Shown in pieces: positions 33,401 through 46,150 of a stretch of 64,000 bases of DNA. A program made the position numbers and the translations under genes. Where the stretch lies: the NCBI RefSeq assembly GCF_018143015.1, contig NC_054757.1, forward strand, positions 6,678,501-6,742,500. Direction: 5' to 3'. Numbering within the stretch: position 1 is the first letter of the stretch; every line of letters starts with the position of its first letter. The DNA comes from Lytechinus variegatus (Eukaryota > Echinodermata > Echinoidea > Temnopleuroida > Toxopneustidae). The notes below the pieces were generated by a model, which was not told the DNA's origin, did not search any database, and saw nothing but the letters and a program-made list of their open reading frames with translations.

Positions 33401-36010
33401 AGTTTTCAGATATCTGCCTTTATTGTGAAGAAGTTTTTGTGTCCTCACCATAGCAGTTGGCTGTTGTGTTTGCATTGCTTTTGTCGTCACAGTGTGTTTG
33501 CCCAAGGACCGGCTCTTGTTAAACTCTTAGAGAGAGAGGTGGTATTAAGAAACTGAAGCCTGTCATGTGGAGTGGAAAAATATGAGATGAAATATAAAAA
33601 ATACTCTGAATTCCTTTAAGTTTTCAATATGGGTCCCATCTCATTCAAGAGCCTCAATGTTGTCACCTCATGTTTAACCAGTTATCTCAATATTTATTTG
33701 AAAGAAATTATCCATGCTTGCCTTTTTTCAAGGCTGTGTTCCATTTTTTCTGTAACTGCTTAATCGTATCAAACAGTAGTTTTATTAAACTTCACTTATT
33801 TTAGATGTTTCATGTGGATGTGAATAATTACCAAATCAGTCGTTCAGAACAGGGTCAAATGACAAAATAAACATATGTTTATGTTGAGTATATTACATGT
33901 AGTTCCTTTTAGAATATCTGCATATTTAAGGTTAAAAGAGATGTAAAACTGGTCCATTGAGTTCTTATTTCTGTTTACTGCAGAGCATTTTGAAATACAA
34001 TCTAATCTATTCACCTGGGAATCTATGCGATTGTAGATAAATTGTGTCATTATATTTTGAATATTTGAGAGTCATTGCAAATCACTTCAAGAGCATGCAG
34101 CTTTGAACTTTATAAATTGTCCATGTTAAATTTATCCTAAAATGTTTTTGATACTTTCTGAAAATAAATTTATATCAGGCATTTTTTAATAACTTTTTTT
34201 TCAATTATTGAATATTATAGGATATTTATCATAAATGCAAAGTTATTTATTTGTTTTAATTTTGAAATGATCTGAAAAGATTTGTTTTGCTCGTGGAATA
34301 GTGAATTTGAATGCATAGTTCAAGTTTTCATTGAAAAGAAGTATTTACACTTCCAGAAACTAGACAGCATTTGGAATGAATTGAAGTGAGGAAGTGAATA
34401 TTTTAGATATAATGTTTGATTTATCTTTCATTTATTTTGAGCAGGAGGTCACAAATCTAGAATTCATTTTTGTGTCGTACGCAATTCATTTATTGCTGTT
34501 ATGCAACATTGCATACATGTTGAATGAGAATATATTTACTCCATCAGGAATAGAATTTAAGTTCATCTTAGAGATTATAATAAATGATCTGTGTCTGAGA
34601 TTGTAAGGCTAAGTATGTTACTCATTTTTGCCAAAGACTTTAAACCTTAAATGGAGAAGTCCATCCTGATTGAGAATTGTTTACATGAAGGGAGAAAATA
34701 GAGAAACGAGTCATTGGAAATTGAACTAATTCTGTTAGCTAAAAAATAATGAAGATTTGAAGTTATTAACTATTTAATGCTTATTTTAACTTCCATTTTT
34801 CACGACATGAATTAGACTTATCTTCAACTTTGTTGTAAAACTAACAAATTAGGCTTATCTCCAACTTTGTTGTAAAACTACAAAATAATGTTTGGTAAAA
34901 CTACTTTATATCAACTGAAAATTAGTATGAACAGACCATACGACTTGTACTACTAGTTATGCAGTGTGTTGAACACACCAAATGAATATTTCTACATCAG
35001 AATTATATATTTTAGTATGTAATTGGTATTACTATTACAGCTCAAATTTTCATTGTTCCTTTCTTTTCATCTTCATTGATTGATTAGTCTATTTTGTGTT
35101 GAATTTTCTCCCATATTTATTTTAAACGGAGGGAATAAACAAACAAAAACAAATTATCAGGATGGACTCTTCCTTTATTAATCTTAACAATACTATTTGC
35201 AGTCTGACTCTCTGTTATTACCAAGTATTACTAACTCACTGATACAACATATTTTTCATTATCATGGTATAAAATGCCTATTTAAGATTAAAGTGGTTAA
35301 TGACGATAAGGCTAAAATTAATGCTTTGCCCGACGATCGCTGTAAAAACAATTTATTTTATGTGTACAAAATGAATATCATGACTTTAAAGTACGTGTTG
35401 TGGGCAGAAGATACTGGTATAGACGAAACTGCCCCTACCCAGAGCGAATGTTGTTAGCTTTGCCAATTGCTGTTTTCTGAATCTGTCTCATTGATCACCC
35501 TTCCTGAGAAAAGTTGGAGTAGTGAAGAGATGTCATAACCAAATTTAATCATCAAGTAGCGTGATTCAGTATTTTATTTAAAAAAATGCAGCTTCATCTT
35601 TTTTAATTATTTGTTTTGTACCATACCTTTTATGTTCGTATATATGGAACATTGGTGTATAATGAAAATTCATCCAGATGTTTGGTTTTATAAATCTGCC
35701 AAAAATGAAAGGTTTCATTATTTTTTTTACCACAATTCATTTTGAATTCATTTTGAATTAGATGATATCTTGCTTTGTACTTTCTATTCAACATTCACTT
35801 TCAATAGAATTGATAGTAGGGCCTCCATCAGTTTTTGAAGGAGATGTTGCCAACAATTTCTGTGTTTAATCTTGTCCCCTACATGCTATTGATTTGTGAA
35901 CCGGCAATATTTTTTATGTTCTCAAATCATTTTTTTTTTCAGTTGAAGAAATGTAAACCCACATATTGACGCGGTACTGGTGGTATAAATAATGAAAATA
36001 AATTATTTGT
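30489..36010 (+). other. probable long 3' UTR of the ELOVL6-like gene
   Basis: About 5.5 kb almost free of the MITEs, SINEs and microsatellites that crowd the rest of the window. AATAAA occurs near 34163, 34570, 35129 and 35997; the last would close a very long 3' UTR, as in vertebrate ELOVL6. The 148-codon ORF at 33007 and the 86-codon ORF at 35197 show no domain and are probably chance. A short duplicated phrase, CTTATCTCCAACTTTGTTGTAA-like, occurs near 34820 and 34855. Confidence 0.5.
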
Positions 36011-36820
36011 ATTCTAAATACATTGAAAATAATACGGAATGAAAAAGTTTGTTTTTCTCATCGTTTAGACTTAATTTTAATCGTTGTACATGGTGAATCT
36101 AAAGGAAGGTGGGGATGAGAGGTGACGAAAAAATAGGGGAATCAGGAGCAGCTGTTGGAGAAAGAGTTGAAGAAGTGATAAAGATGTTTTAGAAAGAGGG
36201 AGAAGAAAGAGCATTTATAGCCCATAGCCAGTTTTAGTATAGATTTTGTTGACGCAGCACGCTCCTGCTTCTGTGTTTATATATAGAGGGCATAGGGTTA
36301 GAGTTAGGATTGCAATAGTGTTTGGTTCAGAATATTGTAAAACTTAGGATTAGGGTTTGGCATAACGTGAAGATTTTCCTTCGGAGCAATTCTCGCCAGA
36401 GTTAATATCTTGGAACCATTTCAGGATCCTGAAGGTTTGCAAGATAGTGTGGTACAAGACACGCTCTAGAGGCGAATGGGTTTTTATGCTTTTGGTTAAG
36501 GAAAAAAGGCCGTTGGATGGTGAATAGTGTGATAGAGATGAAAAAAAGTGAAACGCGAGAGAGAGAGATGAGATTGAGAAGTATTGTTCGTGCTAACAAT
36601 TGTAAATGAGATGAGAATGGATGACTTATAGCAGAGGAATTAATAGATTAGTTTGAGATGAGTTGAGAAGTCCTAGCCATCTGGTCCTAGTAGCGATGAG
36701 TAGATGACTATAGTTGAGAGTTTAGACGAGTTGAGAAGTGATTTATTTTCTCAATTATTCCATACGTGTATGTAAAGCGTGTCTCCTTTGAAACAAGAGA
36801 AGTTTCGGCAATGATTACCC

Positions 36821-36960
36821 AGGGGCCGCGGGGGGGGGGGCTTCAGCCCTCACTTTTTTTCCAAAACCGTGTACAAAAAAGTAAAATTGACCATAGGGTT
36901 GTGATTTTTTGCATGGTCAGCCCCCCCCCTTATGTCTTTGAAAACCAATCCGTGGCCCCT
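36821..36960. mobile_element. MITE, G/C-run type (AGGGGCCGCGG ends)
   Basis: Ends AGGGGCCGCGG and CCGTGGCCCCT. Inside, TTTTTGCATGGTCAGCCCC is shared with the inverted copy at 62904-63047. Confidence 0.75.
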
Positions 36961-37529
36961 GTTACATTATACAATAAATCAGTCGTCAATCATATTTTAA
37001 TACATTATTGCATTAAAGAAACTAATAGACTCAATTTCACATAACAAAATACAAAAGAATATAAAGTGGGAAGATGACAGCTCGCTCTGTGCATATGAAG
37101 ACATGCATGGACTAATTGGTTCATCGATAAAATGAAAAACTCTCAAATGTTATGACTTTGTTATTCCTCATTCAATTCTCCTTAAAAGAAAAAAAAATCA
37201 GTGCTTTGTCTTTAATTAACTCTATACTTCTAAAATCATATCATTATGAAAAGAATCGTTCGCGGATGCAGAGCAGCCGAGCTTGTAAAAAAATCGATGT
37301 GCCCCGTAAAGCTTCTAAAACTAGTACCGATGCATTCATTTCAAATAATGGGGGGGGGGGCACATCCTTGCGAGACAGTTGCCCACCCCTGTATACGCCA
37401 TTTACTATAGTCATGATAGTATAGGCCTCCCTTTCGATGCCATTGCATCCACTGATAGGCTGATATGAGAGGGATCAATAGGACTACAAAAAGCCAAAAG
37501 GTTGCTTTTTACTATCTGTCTTGGATCTC

Positions 37530-37925
37530 CTTTATTCCCCTTTTTCTAGTTCAGTCGGCTGAAGATAATCATGTAAACTTAATCGGTAAAGACGAACCCC
37601 TTTGTCACGATAGACGAAATCACATACCACGACAAGATCACCAAGATAATGGGTATAATACTGTAAGAACCGGTGATGTGGTGGTTCTTGACTCTCGCCA
37701 ATGCAAATTCGTCCAATTGCCAACCCATCTATCATTTGGTCTACTATCGGTTTGTCCACTATCTTAGACAAACTGGTTATGAGACGAAATGGTCATAGAC
37801 GAAATGGTAATTAGACGAAGTGATGATTGGACCAAATGGTTGTTAGACGAAATGTTGACCGATAGACTGATTGGCATTCGACTGAAGGTAGACCACGTGG
37901 TGAGTGGACGAGTTGGCAAGTAACC
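37530..37925. repeat. element built of reiterated AGACGAAATGG motif
   Basis: TAGACGAAATGGT-like units recur at least six times between about 37600 and 37860, partly in inverted orientation (TTCGTC, CCATTTGGTC). The 100-codon ORF here follows the repeat and is not a gene. Confidence 0.5.
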
Positions 37926-37981
37926 TAAAATTCTTCATCATATTCATTGCTCCCCTTCACAAATCTTGACCAAGTTAGGAT

Positions 37982-38536
37982 CCGGGGGGGGGGCACTTCC
38001 ATTCACGAGTGGATACCATGTGCGACCATGGGGTCTCTAAAAGCACCCTAAACACGTAATTTCCACGTTCTGAAAATGCACCCCTTAACAAGTAATGGCG
38101 TGTGAAACCCTACTTTTAACAAGTATTGGACACAAAACGATACTCTTGGCAAATATTCCCTGAAATGAGCCCCTAAACAAGTACGGGAATGTTTTATTGT
38201 TAGGGGTCCTTCGGTCGTCGGTTTTACCTTATTTGGTTTAGTACAACACAACCTTCTATACCTCGCGCAAATCGGATTCTAAACACGAAGTGTTGGGACA
38301 AAAAGGACATCCTTTATAAAACATTTTAATTTTATTTTATCATCCCCGCAAATTCGACCCTAAACACGTAATTTTCCTAGCGAAATAGATACCCTTTTCT
38401 CATAATTTTTGTGTTTTTGACACCCTTATCACGTTACGTACGTAACGTGCCCTGTCATGAAAAAGACATCCTTTTTACGTGTTTTTTGGTCGCGCATGGT
38501 ATCCACTCGTCAATGTAAGTGGCCCCCCCCCCCGGG
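37982..38536. mobile_element. DNA element copy 1 (CCGGGGG...CACTTCCATTCACGAG)
   Basis: Ends CACTTCCATTCACGAGTGG (left) and CCACTCGTCAATGTAAGTGG (right) are inverted. GTTAGGAT (left) and ATTAGGAT (right) flank it, an 8-bp duplication with one mismatch. Internally CCTAAACACGTA and TTAACAAGTA phrases recur. It is near-identical to 46761-47308. Confidence 0.75.
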
Positions 38537-38626
38537 ATTAGGATTGAAACAATTTTCCACACCCATGAACCCCAATAAGAATATAAAATCCCAAACCAAT
38601 CGTTCAGGTAAGGTCTCCCCCATTGG

Positions 38627-38876
38627 TGTACACTGCAAAAACTTCGGTGTTGATTTAACACCAGCCCGGAATCTATATATGTCCACACCAGAGAAGTATT
38701 GAAACAACACCAGTTTGGAATCAAACCGATGCTGTTTTAATACTAATTGGTGTTGTATAATCACCTATCTGGTGTAAGACCAAAACGAAACTGGCGTTGT
38801 TTAACACTTCTATGGTGTGGACATATATAGATTCCGGGCTGGTGTTAAATTAACACCGGAGTTTTTGCAGTGTATG
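38627..38876. mobile_element. foldback element, family B (GGTGTT array)
   Basis: Ends CACTGCAAAAACTTCGGTGT and its mirror (CACCGGAGTTTTTGCAGTG). Arms carry ATTTAACACCAGCCCGGAAT and its inverse. Other copies are at 57130-57366 and, disrupted, 55479-56278. Confidence 0.8.
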
Positions 38877-40709
38877 GGTGTATTCAATAGAGGGCATTTA
38901 GGAGTTTTGTCTCTCCCCCACACCAAGACCCCATTACCCCCTTTTTATTCTAGAATATTCGGAGAGATTGTACAGTATTATGTTGTAAAATTATCTATAA
39001 AAATAACCCAGAGCGATGAGAAATTTTACTAGGAAATGAACGCAACTTTTACCCCTTTTTTGTTAAACTATTCAGCCGATCAGAGTGAATTTCTGTTCTG
39101 TTCTTTTTAATAGATATGTTTAACGACAGGTTAAAATTAAGGTTTCATTGTGGATTTATGTAAACTTTTCAAATCAGAAGTAATTTGTGTGATCATTAAG
39201 TGGCATGAAACATGTACGATGCATTTATCATCGAGGGGCTGTCTTATCGTTGTTGTTCAATCTTTTTTTTACATTATAGTTTCAACAGCTCTATTTTGTA
39301 TGTTTTCATTATTAAAACATATTTCATGTTATGATGTGAGTATAAATTTTAGACAAACAAAATGTGTATTCTCACTTGTTGTTGCAGTAAACTGCTTCAA
39401 CTACGCAATATATGTGTTGAGTTCTTGAGATAACATGAAAATGTGTAGCAACGTAATATTTTGAATGCATGTCTACCTGGGTTGGGCGGGTATTTCTCTA
39501 TTTTTGTTTGAAACATCTTGATTTGAATGGAGAAGAACCCGGTTGAGATCAGAGTTCGCTCTACATTATTTTAACTTTGAAAAAAATACACATGAAGAAC
39601 AAAAATACTTGATTATCGGCAACATATATATAAAGAGAAGTGATTAAGAAAATTCTTGGCCATGATAAACTGACAGAATTTTTAAGAACGATTAAAATTG
39701 ATATTTGTTAATGGATAATCAGAAAATTATATGGATGGCGAGTTAATCATACACTCTGTCCTGTTAAACGTTTAATATTTGGCCAAGTCACTGCAAGATA
39801 TGAGTCTATTTGGTCCTTAGTGGTCGTATAGATAAACATCATAGTTATGAGATATTAGTACAGTGGGGCGAATAGAGCGAATAAAAAATAATCATCTCTT
39901 GACGGTAAAACTTTTATTTTGTCATAAAATTACATGCACGCTTTCAGTCTATCAGATATTCTCGCTTGTCGAATTGGGCTGTTTTCCAATGATATCATTA
40001 TTCATAAATATATCGAATGATCATAATACTACAACGCACATAAAAGTTTTAATAATCGTAATATAATTTGACAAATAAAATAATATATATACCCACTCCA
40101 ATTTCAATTTTGTAATCATAAATGTGCTGTAAGAGAGTAAATTTAAGGAGGAGCAAACACATTTTTTTGTGGTCAAGTTTTACTTTGTCATCAAATACAC
40201 TCATCCAAAATCAATCTGTAGTATATGGTCACCTCATTCGCCGATGCTCTCTGAGATGTATGTTAGAAGAGAGCAAGCCCAGCGAGCGACGAAAAAATAT
40301 TTTATGTTTTTTTTTGCCCCGAAACGCCGTTTTAGCGCTAGCAAAGAGAGAGAGAGAGAGGGGGATGGTACACTCTTTTGGTGGTGCAGATGGTATTTCG
40401 TCATCGAAATAAGTACCATATCATTATGGTCTCCCATCCGCCAAATTCGTTTGCCAACTGAATCCTTAAAATAATGTTATATGGCGATCATAGGATCAAA
40501 TTTAGATATGAAAGAAGGAAGTCTATATACTCTCTCGTCAAGTTAGTATCTGCTAAAGGGGAACATGTGAGAAAAAAAAACATCAAAGGTGGTCAAATAA
40601 CAAACAGAGATGGTTCTTATAGTTTTTATTTTGCGACGTCACATGCGAGCAATGACCCTCGTAAATATATAGATAAGTTAAAAAAAAACTTTCATAGGAA
40701 CCGTTGGAC
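38877..40709. other. no gene seen
   Basis: AT-rich sequence without recognisable exon. It includes a purine run of GAGAGAG near 40347-40360 and scattered short ORFs with no domain. Confidence 0.5.
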
Positions 40710-40944
40710 AGTGGCGTACCCAGGATTTTCCACAGAGAATGGGGGCAAAAATTTGACAAGCAAAAAAAAAGAAAAAAAAGGTCTTTAATCACAAATAAAG
40801 GATTTCGTACCAGAAAAAAAAATTACAAGCAAAAAAAGGGGTTCAAGCTCGTCAGGGGGGGGGGGCAGGGATACGTCCTTTGCATGGGTTGTGGCTCGTC
40901 AGGGGGGGGGGCAGACCCCTGCCCCCCGCGTAGGTACGCTCGTG
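40710..40944. mobile_element. MITE, G/C-run type (CAGTGGCGTACCCAGG ends)
   Basis: Left CAGTGGCGTACCCAGG, right CGTAGGTACGCTCGTG, which are imperfect inverts. A-rich and G-run interior. Confidence 0.6.
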
Positions 40945-42089
40945 CCGTTAGACATCGTTTTGTGGCAAAGGATAGATCATGAAACACACATAATTTAAGC
41001 TGAGAGTTTTTAAGCTCGAGCTTGACAAAAAGTTATAGATTATCCTCGACATACCATGGCATAGAAAAAAAACTTCATGTCAAATGACAACCCGTATACC
41101 CATTCACCTAAAGTGCATGGATATTGTTAATTTTGGCTTTTGGCTGATTTCAATATTCAATTTTATTTCGGTATTTGAATTCTTTCATACGTTTCTTAAA
41201 CGATTGAGGTCCGTTCTGGCAAAAGAATCTGCCATTATTGCTCTAGCTTGCCCCCAGACTTTGGACCTTCCATGCAGCCCAAAGTCATACAAATAATATA
41301 ATTCCATTTCCATTTTCCTTGTATACACATACCTCCAGAGCTAATTCATTCTCACAGGTAATTATGTTTGTTCGTTTGTTCGAGTGATGACGTCTATTTT
41401 AGCTGAATATTTGATGAATCAAGAGAGAAATAAGTTTGTTGTCATACCTAACATTCTTGATATATAATGAAACTCTGGATAAGCAGGAAACTTGAAGATG
41501 CTGTTTTGGACATCATTCAATAACTCGTGACCTTTTCAAATTTCAAACTTGGCATTTCAAACTCAAACTAATTTTCTCATGTAATAAGAGTAATGGTCAT
41601 GGACGATTTGTCTTGACTATAAGAAAAGATCAATAATCATTAATTTGAATAACATGTATTAGATGTGTCGTGTGGGGTGAGTGTGATTTGTGTGTTATTG
41701 TTTGTTTGTTTGTTTGCTTGAAATTTATTTCTGCGTTCAACATGTTAACATAATACAACATAATCAATTATTACATAGATTTTACAATTACATGTATATA
41801 CATTTTAGACACACGTATCATTTACGATCTCTTTCTGAATATAAAAAAAAGTATATGAAGAATATTATTTAACTCAATTTCAGAACGCAGGAGACCGTCG
41901 TCATGGTGTGCGTGTGGATGTTCATAATACCATTGTAAGACTATTCTGATATGTTTGTTAAAGGGGGGGGGGTGGGGTATAACAAATTGAAGATTCTTAT
42001 ATGCCTGTAACGCAATGTAAAATGTAGTACAGTGTACATGTATTTGAGGAAACTTTTACCCACAAAGCCTTAAAGGTCTTTCTTTAAGT
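40945..42089. other. no gene seen
   Basis: AT-rich with a TTTG tetranucleotide run near 41700 and a G run near 41966. No feature could be supported. Confidence 0.5.
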
Positions 42090-42216
42090 TTGCATATTTC
42101 CTTTCATATTTTTATGTATTTTTATATTGGCATATTATGTGATAATCATGTATGTTGTACTTTGTAAATGTCTTTTTATCGAAATGAAATAAATGGATTC
42201 AATCAATCAAGATTAG
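42090..42216 (+). mobile_element. possible non-LTR retrotransposon 3' tail
   Basis: A T-rich 3' UTR-like stretch ends in AAATGAAATAAATGGATTCA and a short ATCA repeat, like the tail of the element at 48625. No coding part remains. Confidence 0.35.
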
Positions 42217-42237
42217 CATATAGGTTATCCCATTTAC

Positions 42238-42345
42238 CCCAGTGATGATTAGTGACTTGTTAAGAGAGAGAGAGGGAGAGAGAGAGAGAGAAGAAGAAGA
42301 AAGAGAGGGAGGGGAGATAATTGGAGGGAGAGAGGGAGAGGGTGT
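42238..42345. repeat. (GA)n purine microsatellite
   Basis: GAGAGAGAG interspersed with AAGAAGAAG and GGGAGAG. Not coding. Confidence 0.8.
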
Positions 42346-42549
42346 TCATCAGCCCCCAACACCGCATATATATTTTTTTAACATTTCCATTCTCCATTGT
42401 GAATAATATAACCAAAAGACAGGATTCTTCGAGGTATTGTTCAATCACATACGTTTTATTTCATTTTTAATGGCAACGTAATTCATAATTCTCAAGCCTA
42501 ATCGCTCACGATGGCGGTCTCCTGCATTCATTTATAATCTTGTTTTGAA

Positions 42550-42720
42550 AACATATATAACTCATCTTTTTTTGTTAATATTTATTTACAATATTTATAC
42601 TGTGCGACTATTATTATTTTGTTACAATCATGTATTACCTTTGTAAATATTGTATATATGTATTTTGTAATTCTGATATTGATGTGAATGCAGAAATAAA
42701 TAAATCAAATCAAATCAAAA
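42550..42720 (+). mobile_element. possible non-LTR retrotransposon 3' tail
   Basis: AT-rich region ending in AAATAAATAAATCAAATCAA with a repeated ATCAA tail. It resembles the other tails but lacks a visible hairpin. Confidence 0.3.
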
Positions 42721-43049
42721 TAATCACATCACCCACTGGGATTCCCAGCTAAATCCTGGTGGGGCCTGGTTGCTGCTCCGTTGCTGCTCCGTTCGCCGAC
42801 CAGATTTAAACAAAAAATGAATTATTTATGCAGGTACCAAGCTGTTCATTATAATAATTAATACACGAATATTCTATGCCCTTTACTCTATAAAATATGT
42901 ATATAAATAAACTGTGGAGACTAGAATATTATTACTCTCTTGATATACCTGTTTCCGGGTAAAAGGGAGTTTTCCATCTATACAGAGTTAGATACCCCGA
43001 TGGAGTTTTCGCTTGTCGCTTTGCGACACACGACGGATTGAAGAACACA

Positions 43050-43273
43050 CACTGTAAAAACTGTGGTGTTAAAACTGACACCAATTGGTGTTAATAGAAG
43101 ACCACACCCTGAGGTGTTAACCCTAGAGATTGAACATAACACCAAAGAGTGTAAATGTAACAACCGAAGGTGTTGTAGTAACACCTAGGTGTAAAACTAA
43201 CACCACCGATTTAACACCGGTGTAAAATAACTGGTGTGGTCCTCAATGTAAAACACCACAGTTTTTGCTGTGC
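43050..43273. mobile_element. foldback element, family A
   Basis: Same ends and internal order of GGTGT/ACACC motifs as 5164-5402, including GGTGTGGTCCTC and its inverse. It lacks a short piece after CTGAGGTGTTAA. Confidence 0.8.
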
Positions 43274-43919
43274 AGTAAATGTATTGAAAATGCCTGTCTA
43301 ATGACAATGAACAGCTGGGAGGTCTTTGTCGAAAATTTGCGAGCCGGAACAGCAGTTCCGACATAAGTTGAGGAACTGACAAAAAATGCAAAAGTCGTTT
43401 GTTCGGAGTCCAAGGCGAAACTGCCGTTTTGATTCACCAGTTTACTACAAAGACTTCTTGGATGTTCTTTGTCATGACTGGCATTTGGTAGTTCCTTTCT
43501 GCGCATGATCAAAAGATTCTACGCATGATCAGAAGAAGGTAATTTGTACTAAAGTGACATGGTGGTTTAAAATCTAATGAGATAAGCACCAACATTGATG
43601 TCCTGATTATTTATATATTCTTTTGAATTGTCGTTTTCATTTACATCCACGAACGACTGGTATTTCTGGTATTTCACAGTTGTGTCAAGTACATTGTGCA
43701 ACATGCTAAGATAATATGCATTCAAAGTAGGAATGCAACAAATACCTTCATTAAGTGTTCATTTGTGTGCTATTCTAGTCACCTGGTCTATTCAATTTCT
43801 TCATCCTGCTATGTAAGGCAAGCTTGCGTAATATCGTGCTTTGAAATCTGCCTATCATGATGAAAGAAATGAAAGGTCATTTGACCAAAATTGCCCATGA
43901 AGTAACTACGAACTGGTCC

Positions 43920-44312
43920 ATACAATATCTATGTTCTTGAATCTTTCTTGCGTCGTGTTGTTTACTATTATAATTTGCCTTTTCGTTATCTTTACGTATA
44001 TGTACTTTACGTATATTTCTATATTCCTTGTATCTATTTTTGAGGGGTCCACATTATACAAGCTTTGCTTTTCAGTGGACCCCTCCATTCTTCTTATGAT
44101 ATATAATTGCATTGATTTAATTATATTGAATGATATTGATTTCACTTGACATGTATGTTAATTTATATTTAAATTACTTTCAAATGTGTATTTTTTTTCC
44201 AATATTGAATTTTGTTCATGCTATTGTTTATTTAAATTGAATCAATCTATCTTGTACTTATTTGTATCATTTTGAAGAATGAAAATGAATTTGAATTGAA
44301 TTGAAGCGGAAA
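43920..44312 (+). mobile_element. non-LTR retrotransposon 3' end with hairpin
   Basis: The hairpin GAGGGGTCCAC/GTGGACCCCTC (44042-44089) precedes a T-rich stretch and an AATTGAATTGAA tail. This is the same plan as the 3' end of the element at 48625-50440 but in plus orientation. Confidence 0.5.
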
Positions 44313-44869
44313 AACCCTAATGTAAAGATTGATCAGAACAGAGTGTATGATTAACTGGGTCATCTTATAAGCGTTTGGTTATCCATTAACAAGTCTCAAT
44401 CTTATCTTCGTTTGGATATTGCGTCATTTCATTGTGGCCACGCAGTTTCTCAATGACTTCCCTGTATGTATTGCTGATAATACAAACACGTGTTTTTTGT
44501 ACTACATGTGTAATTCTTCCTTAGTTAAAGATTATTGCATGGCGAACTTTGGCGACGTATGATCTTAAAGGGGCACTACACCTTGAGTATAAATCACCCC
44601 CCCCCAAAAAAAAAACCCTTTGCAGTAAGTCAAGCCCACCACCCAAAGAACAAGCTGAAACGAAATAAAAATGACAAGTTTGAAAACTACTAAACATTTT
44701 TGTTCATCGAATTCAAGGTTGTCTTTAATAGTACCAATATTATATTGAACTATAATTCTGACACAAGTACATAATGTACTCGGTGACATATTAAAATCTT
44801 TTACAAACTGTAGGCAATTTTTTAGGTTGATTCTGGTATGCTTTGGTTTATGTTGTTGTTATAATAAGT

Positions 44870-44965
44870 CATTCAGATTCCTTTTTACTGTATTTGTGTA
44901 TTTCTATATTGTAAAGTGCATATAGAGAACTATACTGGTTATTATGCGTTAAATAAATACCCTCT
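44870..44965 (+). mobile_element. SINE 3' tail remnant
   Basis: GTAAAGTGCATATAGAGAAC, then TTATGCGTTAAATAAATA, then ATTATTAT resembles the 3' end of the SINE at 55163-55474. The head is absent. Confidence 0.35.
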
Positions 44966-45714
44966 ATTATTATAATTTTTATGTTAATTTGTGAACATAA
45001 TTATAAACATAATCAATTATTGCGCATATTTGAAGTACTTTTACATCACGAAAACACACGAAATGGAGTTAAAAAGATGTGACACCGCTTATAAAAAAAA
45101 TTCCCAATTTTACCATCAGCCTCTTATAACGAATGGATCACACACGTTCGTAAACGCACATCACTTCTTATTTTGAAAAATCAATCGCTTATAAACTAAA
45201 AACTTCTGGTTGAAAAAATACAAAAACAAGAATTTGGTATACTAGTAATATTGATCCTTAAAAGTAATCATCTAGAAATATAGTAAAAGTTGCATTGATT
45301 TCCAAATTAGTCATAGATTGAGTTATCTTTTTGATATATTAAATATTCCATAATTAAAACCATACCCTCTCAATATATGAATATATATTAAGTATTTGGA
45401 ATAATTTTGCATTAGAATATGAAATAAATAAGTTGAATGGTCTTTTCATCTCATTGGGCCTTCTCCAATGGAATTTGTTTATAAGTGATCAACTCAATTA
45501 AGTGAATAAAGCTAAATGAATCCATATCAAGGTTCAACGGCATTAGTAATACTGCAGTGATGTATGGAGGGCAGGGACTCGCCCCGGTTAAAAATTATAG
45601 TTAAAAAAATATAAAATTGTTTTAAGAAATAGCTGAGTGTCCGATCAATCAAGAATCCCTTACCTTAAAGCAGCTAACTGTGTCATTAGAGTTGTGGAAA
45701 TATGATACTATTAT

Positions 45715-45862
45715 CATTAGTAGTTGTTTTTGTTGTTATAGTATAGGAGTAGTAGTGGTAGTAGTAGTAGTAGAAGTAGTAGTAGAAGTAGTAGTAGTAG
45801 TATAGTAGTAGTAGTAGTAGTAGTATCGTAGTAGTATCGTATAGTAGTAGTAGTCGAAGAAG
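45715..45862. repeat. (TAG)n microsatellite
   Basis: About 150 bp of TAG/TAGTAG with AAG interruptions. The minus-strand ORF across it is a Tyr/Leu run and not a gene. Confidence 0.85.
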
Positions 45863-46150
45863 TAGCAGCAGTAGTAGTCCTACAAAATTTGAGTGCATTT
45901 GTTGGTTTAAAGAATAACGGGTCTTGCCGTTCTGCAAAAAGTTACCGTTGGATGGCAAAGTTACCACAATGCGGCCCCGGTGTGTCAACTGGAGTTCATT
46001 TTGCTGGACAGGCGGTTGATGGGGCGTATCGATAGAAAAAAAGCTAAGAAAAGTTGCACCCAGAAAAAAAAGCTCACATGCAGTGTTGCATTCAAGGGGG
46101 GGGGGGAACTTGAACTTTATTTTGTCGAAGTGATAATTAGAATTATATCT

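Noticed and set aside
33007..33453. 148-codon ORF downstream of ELOVL6
   Set aside because: The frame opens without an ATG at its start and shows no recognisable domain or splice context. It is more likely part of the long 3' UTR.
37465..37767. possible secreted protein ORF with a hydrophobic start
   Set aside because: Most of the frame follows the AGACGAAATGG-type repeat, and no splice or regulatory context supports it.
40169..40788. ORFs of about 100 codons
   Set aside because: They cross GAGA runs and a G-run MITE and have no domain signature.
43296..43520. similarity to about 48035-48130 (GTCGTTTGTTC, AGTCCA-GGCGA)
   Set aside because: A short shared phrase was noticed, but it is too brief and broken to call a repeat family by eye.
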